Shown: one piece after another, positions 40,566 through 48,190 of the stretch
Layout: each line of letters begins with the position of its first letter
How positions within the stretch are numbered: position 1 is the first letter of the stretch
NCBI GenBank assembly: GCA_023229685.1
Contig: JALNYT010000009.1
Location: forward strand, 62,001 to 126,000
DNA from: Sulfuritalea sp.
GTDB lineage: Bacteria; Pseudomonadota; Gammaproteobacteria; Burkholderiales; Rhodocyclaceae
Direction: 5' to 3'
DNA: 64,000 bases
Program-made: the position numbers and the translations under genes
Notes under the pieces: model-generated
What the model was told of the DNA's origin: nothing
What the model saw: the letters and a program-made list of their open reading frames with translations, nothing else
The model's database searches: none

Positions 40566-41274
40566 CGTCGCACTCCTCGCCGTTGCAGCGCCGGCAGGCG
40601 CGCCCCTGATAACTTGCCGCCACCGTCTCAGGATCGCCGCTGCAAACGATGCGTCCGCCGCATAATTGCGATGCCCGATCCGCGACGCGGGTCACCTCCT
40701 CACGGTGGGTGATCAGCAGCACGGCGCCACCGCGCGTCTTGAAGGTGCTGATGACGTTGATGATCTCGCGGATCGACAGCAGATCGATGCCCGCAGTCGG
40801 CTCGTCAAGGATTACCAGGCGTGGCGCCAGCGCCAGCACCGAAGCCAGCTCGATGCGCTTGCGCTCGCCGCCGCTGAGGGTCTTGTCGACCATGCGGGTC
40901 AGGTAGTCGGCCGGCGACAAGCCGACCCGTTGCAGGCAGTCCGCCGCATCCACCTCGCCACGACCCAGGGTCAAATAGTTGCGAACCGACAGCCCCTCGA
41001 AGCGGGCAGGCTCCTGCCATGCCAGCGAAATGCCCAGGCGCGCCCGCTCGTGAAGCGGCAGATCACCGATGCGCCGGCCATCGAAACGAATCTCGCCCTG
41101 ATCGGGACGATAACCCTCGCAGCCCATGATCAGATAGGCGAGGGTGCTCTTGCCGGTGCCATTGGTGCCCACCAGGGCATGGACCTCGCCGGCCTCGATC
41201 GCGAGGTCAAGTCGATCCAGCACCGGTCGCGCCGGTACGCGAAAACTCAGGTGATCCACTTCGAGAAGGGCCAT
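40549..41274 (-). CDS. SufC-like ABC ATPase, possibly SmsC-type
   Basis: This 241-residue soluble ATPase has Walker A GTNGTGKSTL (about residues 36-45), a Q-loop SLAWQEPARFEGLSVRNYL with the SufC-like W-Q-E-P, signature LSGGERKRIELA, Walker B LVILDEPTAGID and H-loop LLITHREE. The C-terminus adds a cysteine-rich tail (CRRCNGEEC), not usual in SufC, which could bind metal. It overlaps the SufB-like gene, and both follow hsp20 on the minus strand. With only these two genes present, a minimal SmsCB-type system is plausible. Confidence 0.88.
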   Translation of the reverse strand: MALLEVDHLSFRVPARPVLDRLDLAIEAGEVHALVGTNGTGKSTLAYLIMGCEGYRPDQGEIRFDGRRIGDLPLHERARLGISLAWQEPARFEGLSVRNYLTLGRGEVDAADCLQRVGLSPADYLTRMVDKTLSGGERKRIELASVLALAPRLVILDEPTAGIDLLSIREIINVISTFKTRGGAVLLITHREEVTRVADRASQLCGGRIVCSGDPETVAASYQGRACRRCNGEECDDDRAG

Positions 41275-41325
41275 TCGATGCTTCCTATGCCCCTCCCGCG
41301 GCCATCCGCTGCTTCTGCAGCTGCC

Positions 41326-41772
41326 TCAGGAAACGGTGATTTGCGTCGCCTTCGCGCCCTGCTTCTTGGGCAGCACGGCCTCGAGCACGCCATCCGTGTA
41401 TTTCGCTTGCGCCTTGCCCTGCTCCACTTCCTTGTCGAGTGTGAAGCTGCGCGCAACCTGACCGTAATAGCGCTCGCTATGCACTACTTTCTTGCCTTCC
41501 TTCTTTTCGGTTTCCTTCTTCACTTCGGCGCTGATCGAAACCAGGTTGCCGTCCACCGAGATATGGATGTCCTCCTTCTTGACCCCCGGAATTTCCGCCT
41601 TGATCGTGTAGGCCTTGTCGTCTTCGCTGACTTCCAGTTTCATCTGGGGCGCGGCCACCGAGCCTTGAAACACGGGGCGGACCATGAAGCCTTTGAACAG
41701 GTTGTCGAGGTCGCTGAATGGATCGAGGCGAGCCAGTTCGTTGAATGGCTCGAAGCGTGTGATGTTGGCCAT
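41326..41772 (-). CDS. Hsp20/alpha-crystallin family small heat-shock protein
   Basis: This 148-residue class A-like small Hsp starts MANITRFEPFNELARLDPFSDLDNLF. Its alpha-crystallin domain (about 45-135) has AYTIKAEIPGVKKEDIHISVDGNLVSISAE and ERYYGQVARSFTLDKEV. It ends YTDGVLEAVLPKKQGAKATQITVS, with an I-T-V close to the I-x-I anchor. It lies between the DUF2934 gene and the SufC-like gene on the minus strand. Sequence differs clearly from the 39 kb copy, so this is not a recent duplication. Confidence 0.95.
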   Translation of the reverse strand: MANITRFEPFNELARLDPFSDLDNLFKGFMVRPVFQGSVAAPQMKLEVSEDDKAYTIKAEIPGVKKEDIHISVDGNLVSISAEVKKETEKKEGKKVVHSERYYGQVARSFTLDKEVEQGKAQAKYTDGVLEAVLPKKQGAKATQITVS

Positions 41773-41842
41773 GGCAATTTCTCCTTCGTCAGGTATTGAT
41801 AAGTACCGGCATCGCTATGCAACGACGCAAGCCGCCAACAAG

Positions 41843-42079
41843 CTAATGAATGTTCCCCAGCAAGGCTTCGACATCGACTTCGGCCTGAAGCCAGTCGGAC
41901 ATCTCGTTGCCGGGCTCAAAACCGCGCTGCTCGGCACGGTAGTAGGCGGCTTCCGCGATCATTTGTTCGCGCGGACAATCGTCATTGGCGGACGATGAAA
42001 CGGGCTCGTGCGATCCGCGCGCTTGTCGCGAGGATCCATTGCCTTTGGTCTTTTTCACAGATGCAGTGCTGGTTTTCAT
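41843..42079 (-). CDS. DUF2934 family protein
   Basis: This 78-residue protein has a basic, Ser/Lys-rich N-terminus and the short DUF2934 motif MIAEAAYYRAEQRGFEPGNEMSDWLQAEVDVEALL. Its role is unknown; members often accompany stress proteins. The ATG at 42079 is chosen for the AGGAGA ribosome binding site 4-5 bp upstream. It is upstream of the second hsp20. Confidence 0.85.
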   Translation of the reverse strand: MKTSTASVKKTKGNGSSRQARGSHEPVSSSANDDCPREQMIAEAAYYRAEQRGFEPGNEMSDWLQAEVDVEALLGNIH

Positions 42080-42167
42080 GCTGATCTCCTCGTTTCGATG
42101 TGACCCAGTGGTAAAGCACGCCGGCGGGTCCAACAGCGCGCGCCCGCGTACATGAAGGATGCAAAAT

Positions 42168-42506
42168 TCACGGATCGGTCCCCTTCAGCAGCAGGCATCG
42201 ATCCAGTGACTGTCCCGCGCATTGGCCCTGCGCGGCATTGAGACGACGGCAATTGACGCACAGCAAAGCACGCGCGGTGGTCATCGCGGTGGGCGAGAAA
42301 TTACTCATCCTGACGAGGTCGGCCGCCAATATCCCCAGACGAACAAGCTTGTCGTGCTGCGGATCGCACAGGGGCACCTGCTCCAGCCACTCCTGGCTTA
42401 CCCGCAACACCCCGTGCAGCAGGCCCAGACTGTCGCTGGCCACGCAATCGTCGGCCGCGGGAGGCTGGGCGGTGTCGACGGAATATTCAAGATAGACAGC
42501 ATCCAT
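42168..42506 (-). CDS. Hypothetical cysteine-containing protein
   Basis: This 112-residue protein has no recognised domain. It is helical in the middle (GVLRVSQEWLEQVPLCDPQHDKLVRLGILAADLV) and has a C-terminal cysteine cluster (CVNCRRLNAAQGQCAGQSLDRC). It starts 9 bp after the PAS gene on the same strand and probably is co-expressed with it downstream of element E. The cysteines could bind metal or sense redox state; this is speculation. Confidence 0.6.
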   Translation of the reverse strand: MDAVYLEYSVDTAQPPAADDCVASDSLGLLHGVLRVSQEWLEQVPLCDPQHDKLVRLGILAADLVRMSNFSPTAMTTARALLCVNCRRLNAAQGQCAGQSLDRCLLLKGTDP

Positions 42507-42515
42507 GGCATGCCT

Positions 42516-42944
42516 TCAGGCCTGGAACTGGGCATCTGTCGCCTCTGCGGGGCGGCGCAAATTGAGGAGATAGATCTCCTGACCATCCGTCATCACCCGG
42601 GACAAATTGAGTTCGACTAGGAACCGCTGACCGTCGGCATTCGTCGCCTCGAACTTTCGCCACTCGCCGTGTGTACAGAGGTGGACCAGATATCTCGTGT
42701 TATAGCTCGGCGAACTCCCGGCGAGGAAAAGACCCGCTACGAAGTCTGCAACCCAGCGGCCCTTCAACTGGAGATGGCTCGCACCGAATATCTTCGCTGC
42801 AGGCGTGCCGCAATTGAGGATCCTCCCCACACGATCCAGAATCAAAGTGCCGTACTCGTCCCGGTTTACGAGATTCGCGGCAGCGTGAACCATGTCCCGT
42901 TGCGATACGGCCTGCTGTAGCGCTTCTGAGCTTTGTTCCATCAT
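42516..42944 (-). CDS. Single PAS-domain protein
   Basis: This 142-residue protein has a short N-terminal helix and one PAS domain (about 30-135: YGTLILDRVGRILNCGTPAAKIFGASHLQLKGRWVADFVAG and EWRKFEATNADGQRFLVELNLSRV). No output domain is present. The ATG at 42944 is chosen because upstream in-frame sequence has no coding character and carries the palindromes of element E 107 bp away. Small PAS proteins can act as partner sensors, possibly for the soluble PAS kinase of this island; that link is inference. Confidence 0.7.
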   Translation of the reverse strand: MMEQSSEALQQAVSQRDMVHAAANLVNRDEYGTLILDRVGRILNCGTPAAKIFGASHLQLKGRWVADFVAGLFLAGSSPSYNTRYLVHLCTHGEWRKFEATNADGQRFLVELNLSRVMTDGQEIYLLNLRRPAEATDAQFQA

Positions 42945-43243
42945 GAGTTGCACCTGTTGGCGACGAGTCCGGGAAGTTGCCGTAACGCAACACGAAACGC
43001 GCGCAAAGAGTCCGCGTTGAGCAAAGATATCCGGCGCAGAGGAGAAAGGAAATACTACGGTCGCCGTATTCTCGATACCAGAAAACCGGTACGCTTTCCC
43101 CTGTCGGCGCATGCCGTCACAGGCGTTTCCTGCAGATCTCCTGCGTGATGACGGCCAGCGATATTGTTCCCGCGGCACCGATTCGCCGTGGTGTCAGCGC
43201 CGACTCTTGTGCCGGGTTTTCTGCCGTGCCATGAATCGCAATG
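42945..43243. other. Intergenic region upstream of the PAS gene, edge of the stress island
   Basis: About 300 bp without a supported gene. It contains 43-bp element E at 43051-43093, and the terminator of the neighbouring minus-strand genes begins at its right edge. Confidence 0.6.
43051..43093. promoter_or_regulatory. 43-bp tandem palindrome element, copy E
   Basis: The left palindrome is AATACT-N8-CGTATT (43051-43070) and the right one is GATACC-N8-GGTACG (43074-43093), with centres 23 bp apart. The only downstream genes are on the minus strand: PAS, Cys-rich protein, DUF2934, hsp20, sufC-like and sufB-like, probably one transcription unit. Confidence 0.75.
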
Positions 43244-43280
43244 AAAAAAAGCCCCAGCCGACAAGGCTGGGGCTTTTTTT
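43244..43280. terminator. Strong bidirectional intrinsic terminator
   Basis: A 9-bp perfect stem (GCCCCAGCC and GGCTGGGGC, GACAA loop) is flanked by seven A residues and seven T residues. It ends the minus-strand operon of small secreted proteins and insulates the island from it. Confidence 0.92.
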
Positions 43281-43318
43281 GGATCAGCCGGGAATCGTAA
43301 CGGCCGGCGAAATCGGAG

Positions 43319-43639
43319 CTATTGGGGGCGCGGCTCGCGATGGCCGGGCGACATCCGGCCCGGATAGAGGTCGCGTCCGGCCTCATGGATGTCGCGGCGC
43401 AACTGGCGGCGGGCTTCGGGGGACATGCGATTGCCACGACGAGATGCTCCGGCATCGGGTGGAGAAAGTTCCTCGGGGCGCTGTTCGGCGGGCATCATCC
43501 GACGCGGGCCGTCGCCATTGGCGCTGCGTTCCGGCGACGGGCGCTGCGCTACCTGTGCCGCAGCACCCGCAGCCAGCAGCCACAAGACACTCGCCACGAC
43601 CGCTCCATACCTTGATCCCGACCTGCGTTTTGCCTTCAC
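43319..43639 (-). CDS. Secreted basic hypothetical protein
   Basis: This protein of about 106 residues has a signal peptide (YGAVVASVLWLLAAGAAAQ) and a Pro/Arg-rich body with a conserved-looking end RMSPEARRQLRRDIHEAGRDLYPGR, seen in small periplasmic proteins of betaproteobacteria. The GTG at 43639 has GGGAG upstream; an ATG at 43672 would give 117 residues. Function unknown. It follows the 44-residue secreted protein and ends at a strong terminator. Confidence 0.65.
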   Translation of the reverse strand: MKAKRRSGSRYGAVVASVLWLLAAGAAAQVAQRPSPERSANGDGPRRMMPAEQRPEELSPPDAGASRRGNRMSPEARRQLRRDIHEAGRDLYPGRMSPGHREPRPQ

Positions 43640-43658
43640 AGCCGCTCCCGTATCGCCA

Positions 43659-43793
43659 TCAACGGAGGGCATTGTAGACCTGCTCGCCCGCGATTTGGCT
43701 GGCCGCCATCAGGTGGTCGACGCCGGCTTGTGGTTCCGCGCCCCACAAAACCAGGGCCGCTGCCAGGGCCATGCTGAAGGATAGTGCTTTCAT
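43659..43793 (-). CDS. Very small secreted peptide (44 residues)
   Basis: This short reading frame encodes MKALSFSMALAAALVLWGAE, a convincing signal peptide, followed by about 23 residues (VDHLMAASQIAGEQVYNALR). A strong GGAGG ribosome binding site lies 6 bp before the ATG. It precedes the secreted basic protein by 20-odd bp and is divergent from the OmpR-type regulator gene. It may be an envelope stress peptide or antisense to nothing in particular; function unknown. Confidence 0.6.
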   Translation of the reverse strand: MKALSFSMALAAALVLWGAEPQAGVDHLMAASQIAGEQVYNALR

Positions 43794-43919
43794 GATTGCC
43801 TCCGATCGTCTTGCATGCGGGCCACCGCTGCCTCTCCTGCCGCCTCCGGTGAGGCATCCATTCAGGCACGCTTGCATTCTCGGCAGGGGCTGTAAGCCAA
43901 GTGTTACCGTCGAACCGGC

Positions 43920-43936
43920 TTTGTAATCGTTTGTAA
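43920..43936 (+). promoter_or_regulatory. TTTGTAA direct repeats before the OmpR-type gene
   Basis: TTTGTAA occurs twice with a 10-bp period (43920-43926, 43930-43936), about 45 bp before the response-regulator start. Helical-phase direct repeats are typical of OmpR-family binding sites, so autoregulation is likely. TGTAAG and TGTTAC a little upstream may be weaker half-sites. Confidence 0.5.
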
Positions 43937-43979
43937 AGCCCGCTGGCACGATGCCGGCGATCCGTTTAGGATTTGGCCC

Positions 43980-44708
43980 ATGAACGAAACCAAAGCCAAG
44001 ATTCTTGTCGTCGATGACGATCTGCGCCTGCGCCAGTTGCTCGAGCGCTATCTCTCCGAACAGGGTTTCACCGTCAAGGCGGTACCCGACGCGCCGGGCA
44101 TGGATCGCGCGCTGGAGCGCGAACTCTACGATCTGATAGTGCTGGACCTGATGCTGCCGGGCGAAGATGGCCTGGCCATCTGCCGCCGGCTGCGCGGGGC
44201 GGCCAGCCCGGTGAACATCATCATGCTGACAGCGAAGGGCGATGACGTTGATCGCATCGTCGGCCTTGAAATCGGCGCCGATGATTACCTGCCCAAGCCC
44301 TTCAATCCGCGCGAACTGGTGGCACGCATCCACGCCGTGCTGCGCCGTCGCGGCGCCGCCCCGCCCCCGGGCGCCCCAGCCATCACGGAAGAAAGCGTGA
44401 GTTTTGGCAAGGTGCGGATCAATCTGGCGACGCGTGAGCTTGAACGCGAGGGCGTGCTCGCCCTGCTCACCTCTGGCGAGTTCGCCCTGCTCCGTGTTCT
44501 GCTCGAGCATCCGCGCCAGCCGATGAGCCGCGACAAGCTGATGGAACTGGCACGCGGCCGCGAATATGAAGTGTTCGACCGTGCCATCGACGTGCAGATC
44601 TCCCGTCTGCGCAAGCTGGTCGAGGAGGATCCGGGCAAGCCGCGCTATATCCAGACCGTCTGGGGCTTCGGCTATGTCTTCGTTCCCGATGGGAAAAAGC
44701 ACGAATGA
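43980..44708 (+). CDS. ompR: OmpR-family response regulator
   Basis: This 242-residue regulator has a receiver (VVDDDLRLRQLLERYL; phospho-acceptor Asp in LIVLDLMLPGEDG; LTAKGDD; Lys in YLPKPFNPREL) and a winged-helix output domain (about 140-235: VEFAL-like GEFALLRVLLEHPRQPMSRDKLMEL, RAIDVQISRLRKLVEEDPGKPRYIQTVWGFGYVF). It is close to OmpR proper. It overlaps the sensor gene by 4 bp. TTTGTAA repeats upstream suggest self-control. Confidence 0.93.
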   Translation: MNETKAKILVVDDDLRLRQLLERYLSEQGFTVKAVPDAPGMDRALERELYDLIVLDLMLPGEDGLAICRRLRGAASPVNIIMLTAKGDDVDRIVGLEIGADDYLPKPFNPRELVARIHAVLRRRGAAPPPGAPAITEESVSFGKVRINLATRELEREGVLALLTSGEFALLRVLLEHPRQPMSRDKLMELARGREYEVFDRAIDVQISRLRKLVEEDPGKPRYIQTVWGFGYVFVPDGKKHE

Positions 44709-46072
44709 CGCTGCTGCCGCGCTCGCTGCTGTGGCGCACTTTTTTGTTGATCGCCCTGCTGATGATGATCTCCGTCGCGGCATGGTTCGCCATTTTCCGG
44801 TCCTACGAGCGCGAACCGCGCGCCCGGCAACTGGCGCAGACCCTGGTCAGCGTTGCCAATCTGACGCGGGCCGCACTGATTTCCGCCCGACCGGAAGCGC
44901 GCCGCGATCTGTTGCGCGACTTGTCCGACCGCGAAGGCATCCACATTTACCCGGCCGATGCAACGGACCGCGTCGAGCCTTTGCCCGATCGGCCCTTTCT
45001 CCACCGGGTAGAAGAACTGGTCCGGGAGCAGATGGGACCGGAGACCCGCCTGACCCTCGAGCGGGAGGGTGAGCGTGCCTTGTTCGTCAACTTTCACATC
45101 GACGACAGCGCCGAAGGTGATTTCTGGCTGGCCCTGCCCCGCGAGCGCATCGAGCGCGTGTTTCCGCTCGGCTGGGTGGGCTGGGCCGTGGCGACGCTGC
45201 TGCTGTCGCTGGTCGGCGCCTGGGTCATCGTGTTCCGCATTACGCGCCCGCTGAAAGCGCTGCAGGAGGCCGCGCGCAAAGTCGGCGCCGGCGAGACGCC
45301 GGTCCGCCTCGATGAGACCGGCCCGACCGAACTGGCGACTGTGGCGCGCGCCTTCAACCAGATGAGCGCCGATCTGGCCGAGATCGACCAGGACCGCGCC
45401 CTGATTCTCGCCGGAATTTCGCACGATCTGCGCACGCCGCTGACGCGCCTGCGCATGGGCATCGAAATGGCCGGAGACGAAGGCTTGCAGGAAGGCATGA
45501 CCGCCGACGTCGAGGAAATGGACAAGACCATCGGCCAGTTCCTCGACTTCGCCCGCTCGGAGGGTGGCGAAGCGCAGCAGGATGTCGATGTCGCCGCCAT
45601 GCTTACGGAACTCGCCACGCAATACCGGCGGCGGGGATTCGCAGTCGACCTCGCTGCACCGCCGGCACCGTCCCCGGGGATACCGCTTCGCATAACTCCT
45701 GCCTCAGTTTTTCCGGCGCGGCCGCAAGCCTTGCGCAGGGCCGTCAGCAACCTGATCGACAACGCGCTGCGCTATGCCGGTATCGAATCGCCGGTGGAAC
45801 TGGCCTTGAGCACCACCAACGGCGAATTCAGCATCGAGGTTCGCGACCGCGGTCCAGGTATTCCGGTGGCTGACGCAGAGCGCATGAAGCGTCCCTTCGC
45901 CCGGCTTGAAGCAGCGCGAACCAATGCGGCCGGCGCCGGGCTGGGGCTGGCCATCGTCGATCGCATCGCGCGCTCCCACAACGGCCGTCTGGAACTGCTG
46001 CCGCGCACCGGCGGCGGGCTGGTTGCGCGTCTTGCGCTGCGCCTGGCCGGCGTGCCGCCCGCTGCCGCCTGA
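44705..46072 (+). CDS. envZ: EnvZ-type sensor histidine kinase
   Basis: This 455-residue membrane kinase has TM1 (about 12-32), a periplasmic domain (33-160), TM2 (about 160-183), HAMP (183-235), a HisKA domain with LILAGISHDLRTPLTRLRMGIEMAG (phospho-acceptor His about residue 240) and a HATPase domain with AVSNLIDNALRYAG, DRGPGIP and GAGLGLAIV. The partner is the OmpR-type regulator, with ATGA overlap. The truncated haemoglobin gene overlaps its stop codon by one base. Confidence 0.92.
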   Translation: MTLLPRSLLWRTFLLIALLMMISVAAWFAIFRSYEREPRARQLAQTLVSVANLTRAALISARPEARRDLLRDLSDREGIHIYPADATDRVEPLPDRPFLHRVEELVREQMGPETRLTLEREGERALFVNFHIDDSAEGDFWLALPRERIERVFPLGWVGWAVATLLLSLVGAWVIVFRITRPLKALQEAARKVGAGETPVRLDETGPTELATVARAFNQMSADLAEIDQDRALILAGISHDLRTPLTRLRMGIEMAGDEGLQEGMTADVEEMDKTIGQFLDFARSEGGEAQQDVDVAAMLTELATQYRRRGFAVDLAAPPAPSPGIPLRITPASVFPARPQALRRAVSNLIDNALRYAGIESPVELALSTTNGEFSIEVRDRGPGIPVADAERMKRPFARLEAARTNAAGAGLGLAIVDRIARSHNGRLELLPRTGGGLVARLALRLAGVPPAAA

Positions 46073-46473
46073 TGAGCGAAACTACCACCCATTTTTCCCG
46101 GATCGGCGGCGAGCCCGCCGTGCGCCGCCTGGTCCGGCGCTTCTATGAACTGATGGACACGCTGCCCGAGGCCTACGGCATCCGCAAACTGCATGCCGCC
46201 GATCTTTCCAGCGCCGAACAGAAACTGTTCATGTTCCTTTGCGGCTGGCTGGGAGGCCCGCAACTCTACGTCGAGAAATTCGGCCACCCCAAACTGCGCG
46301 CGCGCCATATGCCTTTCCCGATCGGCAGCGAAGAAGCCGATCAGTGGATGCTGTGCATGCGTGAGGCGATGGCCGAAGTGATCGAGGATGCCGCCTTGCG
46401 CGCGGCCCTGGACAAGTCACTCAATGATCTGGCGTATCACATGCGCAATCGCGGTGATCCGCCTGTGGCCTGA
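46072..46473 (+). CDS. Group II truncated haemoglobin
   Basis: This 133-residue protein fits the trHbO/group II globins: FSRIGGEPAVRRLVRRFYELMDTLPEA, the FLCGWLGGPQLYVEKFGHPKLRARHMPFPIG segment with the proximal histidine, and ADQWMLCMREAM with the G8 tryptophan. Such globins bind O2 or NO and are linked to redox or nitrosative stress. It starts on the last base of the envZ stop codon (TGATG), so translation is coupled to the two-component genes, an uncommon arrangement. Confidence 0.92.
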   Translation: MSETTTHFSRIGGEPAVRRLVRRFYELMDTLPEAYGIRKLHAADLSSAEQKLFMFLCGWLGGPQLYVEKFGHPKLRARHMPFPIGSEEADQWMLCMREAMAEVIEDAALRAALDKSLNDLAYHMRNRGDPPVA

Positions 46474-46483
46474 AGGGGATGGC

Positions 46484-47626
46484 TTAGAGGTCGGCGCTGG
46501 CCTGTGCCCGGCGTAGCGCAAGGGCATGACGGTGGCGCGCCATCAGGCGCGCGTCGGTGACGATGACGCCGATGGTTTCCCCAATCACCATGACCACCCC
46601 CAGCACCGGCAGCACCAGCATCAGGCCGGACACGCCGGCCACCGCGCCGCCGACGAAAATCATCAGCACCGTCACCAGTGGATGCAATTCGAGGCTTTTG
46701 CCGATGGTGAGCGGCATGTACACAAAGTCGTCGAGCAATCGCACCACGCCGAATAGCGCGATCGCCCAGTAGGCCATGCCCGGCGTATCGTGGAAGTCGG
46801 TCGCCGCCACCAGCACCACCAGCAGGCCGCCGAGTATCGAACCGACATAGGGCACCCAGGCCAGCACGGCGCAGATCAGGCCCAGCGCCAGCGGCCCGGG
46901 AATGCCGAGCAGCCAGAGGCCGGCGGCAAGCGTCACGGTGTCGAGCGCGGTAAGGGTGATCAGTCCCTGAAAATAGGCGCGCGCGGTGCGATCGATCTCG
47001 TGCAGCAGAAACAGCGTCCGCTCGAAAAAGGCATTGGGTACCGCGGCGCTGAGAAAACGCTTGAAGCGGTGCCCATCGCGCAGGAAGAAGTAGGCCAGAA
47101 ATGGTGCCAGCAGCAGCGAAGGAGTCCAGGCCGCCACACCGATGGCGATCGGCTCCAGATGATCGGCGACACTGCCCGCGCTTTGCGCCAGTCGTGTCGC
47201 CACGGTATCCGCCAGACGGGCGCTGGCCAGTGTCGGCCAAGAGGCCTCCATGTTGCGCAGTGAATTGTCGAGCAACTGAAGGCCACCGTGCAGGTAACGG
47301 CTCACGGTGTCCTGCCAAACGGCCATTTGCCCAGCCACCCAGGGTGTCAGGGCGAGCCCGACGACAATCAGCAGTGCCAGGAACCCTAGCGTAACCAGAC
47401 TTGCCGCCGCATGGCGGCTCATGCCGCGATAAATGAGCACCCTGACCAGCGGGTAGAGGAAGTAGTACAGGATCAGCGCCAGCAGAAAAGGCACCACCAG
47501 CCACAGCAGTTTCTGGAAAACCAGCAGGAGCAGGCAGGTCGTGGCAATGATCACAGCCCAGACGATGGGACCGGACCCATGATGGCCGCGCCCCGGCATC
47601 TCCGACGATATGATCGATGTGCTCAC
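46484..47626 (-). CDS. AI-2E family transporter (PerM/TqsA-like)
   Basis: This 380-residue inner-membrane protein has about eight transmembrane helices. Family hallmarks are PFLLALILYYFLYPLVRVLIYRGMSR, PFLAYFFLRDGHRFKRFLSAAVP, a long helical middle and PYVGSILGGLLVVLVAATDF plus LLDDFVYMPLTIGKSLELHPLVTVLMIFVGG. Some members export autoinducer-2 or act as Na+/H+ antiporters; the substrate here is unknown. The CNB-domain gene lies 9 bp upstream on the same strand. Confidence 0.92.
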   Translation of the reverse strand: MSTSIISSEMPGRGHHGSGPIVWAVIIATTCLLLLVFQKLLWLVVPFLLALILYYFLYPLVRVLIYRGMSRHAAASLVTLGFLALLIVVGLALTPWVAGQMAVWQDTVSRYLHGGLQLLDNSLRNMEASWPTLASARLADTVATRLAQSAGSVADHLEPIAIGVAAWTPSLLLAPFLAYFFLRDGHRFKRFLSAAVPNAFFERTLFLLHEIDRTARAYFQGLITLTALDTVTLAAGLWLLGIPGPLALGLICAVLAWVPYVGSILGGLLVVLVAATDFHDTPGMAYWAIALFGVVRLLDDFVYMPLTIGKSLELHPLVTVLMIFVGGAVAGVSGLMLVLPVLGVVMVIGETIGVIVTDARLMARHRHALALRRAQASADL

Positions 47627-47635
47627 CGGCGGAGG

Positions 47636-48169
47636 CTACAGGAGATGATGATGGGCACCCACCGACAGCGCCATGACGCGCAGGCGGGCACCAAGATGGC
47701 AGGCCAGCTGGCGCGAGATTTTCGAAGCGATGCGGGCGTGGGTATCGAGCAGGCCGACGAAGTCGTCGCGGAAGAACACAATCAGTTGGCAGGGACTGGC
47801 GGCGCGCGCCTGCGCCGAGCGCGGCGAGTTATCGAGCAGCGCCAGGTCGCCGAAGAAGGTACCGGGACCGAGTTCGGCAACACGTCCGAAATCCCCTTGT
47901 CGCCTTCTGGGATGAGAAGTTCCCGGCTCATTGACGTCCGCTTCCCCTTGCTCCCGCCGGGAAATCAGCACTTCGCCCGCTGCGATGATGTAGATGGCCT
48001 GCCCTTCTTCGCCCTCGTCGAAGATCACCTCGCCGGCGAGGTAGTCGCGCTCGTGCAGCAGGCCCTCGACAATCTGCAACTCGGCCGGCGTCAGATCGAC
48101 GAAGAGGCTGAGTCCGTGCAGGCGCTCCAGGCGCGGTGAGGTTTTTCCGGAGTTAAAAAAATTGACCAC
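47636..48169 (-). CDS. Cyclic-nucleotide-binding-domain protein without DNA-binding domain
   Basis: This 177-residue protein consists of one CNB/CAP-effector-like domain (about 15-150): LFVDLTPAELQIVEGLLHERDYLAGEVIFDEGEEGQAIYIIAAGEV, and the phosphate-binding-cassette region GPGTFFGDLALLDNSPRSAQARA. The essential Arg and Glu/Asp positions are similar but not certain. An insertion with RRRQGDFGR splits the domain. No helix-turn-helix follows. It is 9 bp before the AI-2E transporter gene and may regulate it. Confidence 0.85.
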   Translation of the reverse strand: MVNFFNSGKTSPRLERLHGLSLFVDLTPAELQIVEGLLHERDYLAGEVIFDEGEEGQAIYIIAAGEVLISRREQGEADVNEPGTSHPRRRQGDFGRVAELGPGTFFGDLALLDNSPRSAQARAASPCQLIVFFRDDFVGLLDTHARIASKISRQLACHLGARLRVMALSVGAHHHLL

Positions 48170-48190
48170 GGCTTATCGGCTCCAAAACAT

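Noticed and set aside
41792..41806. GGTATT and AGTACC upstream of the second hsp20 as a sixth element
   Set aside because: The half-sites are in the reverse orientation and with the wrong spacing for the element.
9255..43209. A 16-bp identical string (TCAGCGCCGACTCTTG) at 9255-9270 and 43194-43209, both upstream of terminators
   Set aside because: By rough expectation one chance 16-bp match is plausible in a 64 kb GC-rich window; no further copies or structure were seen.
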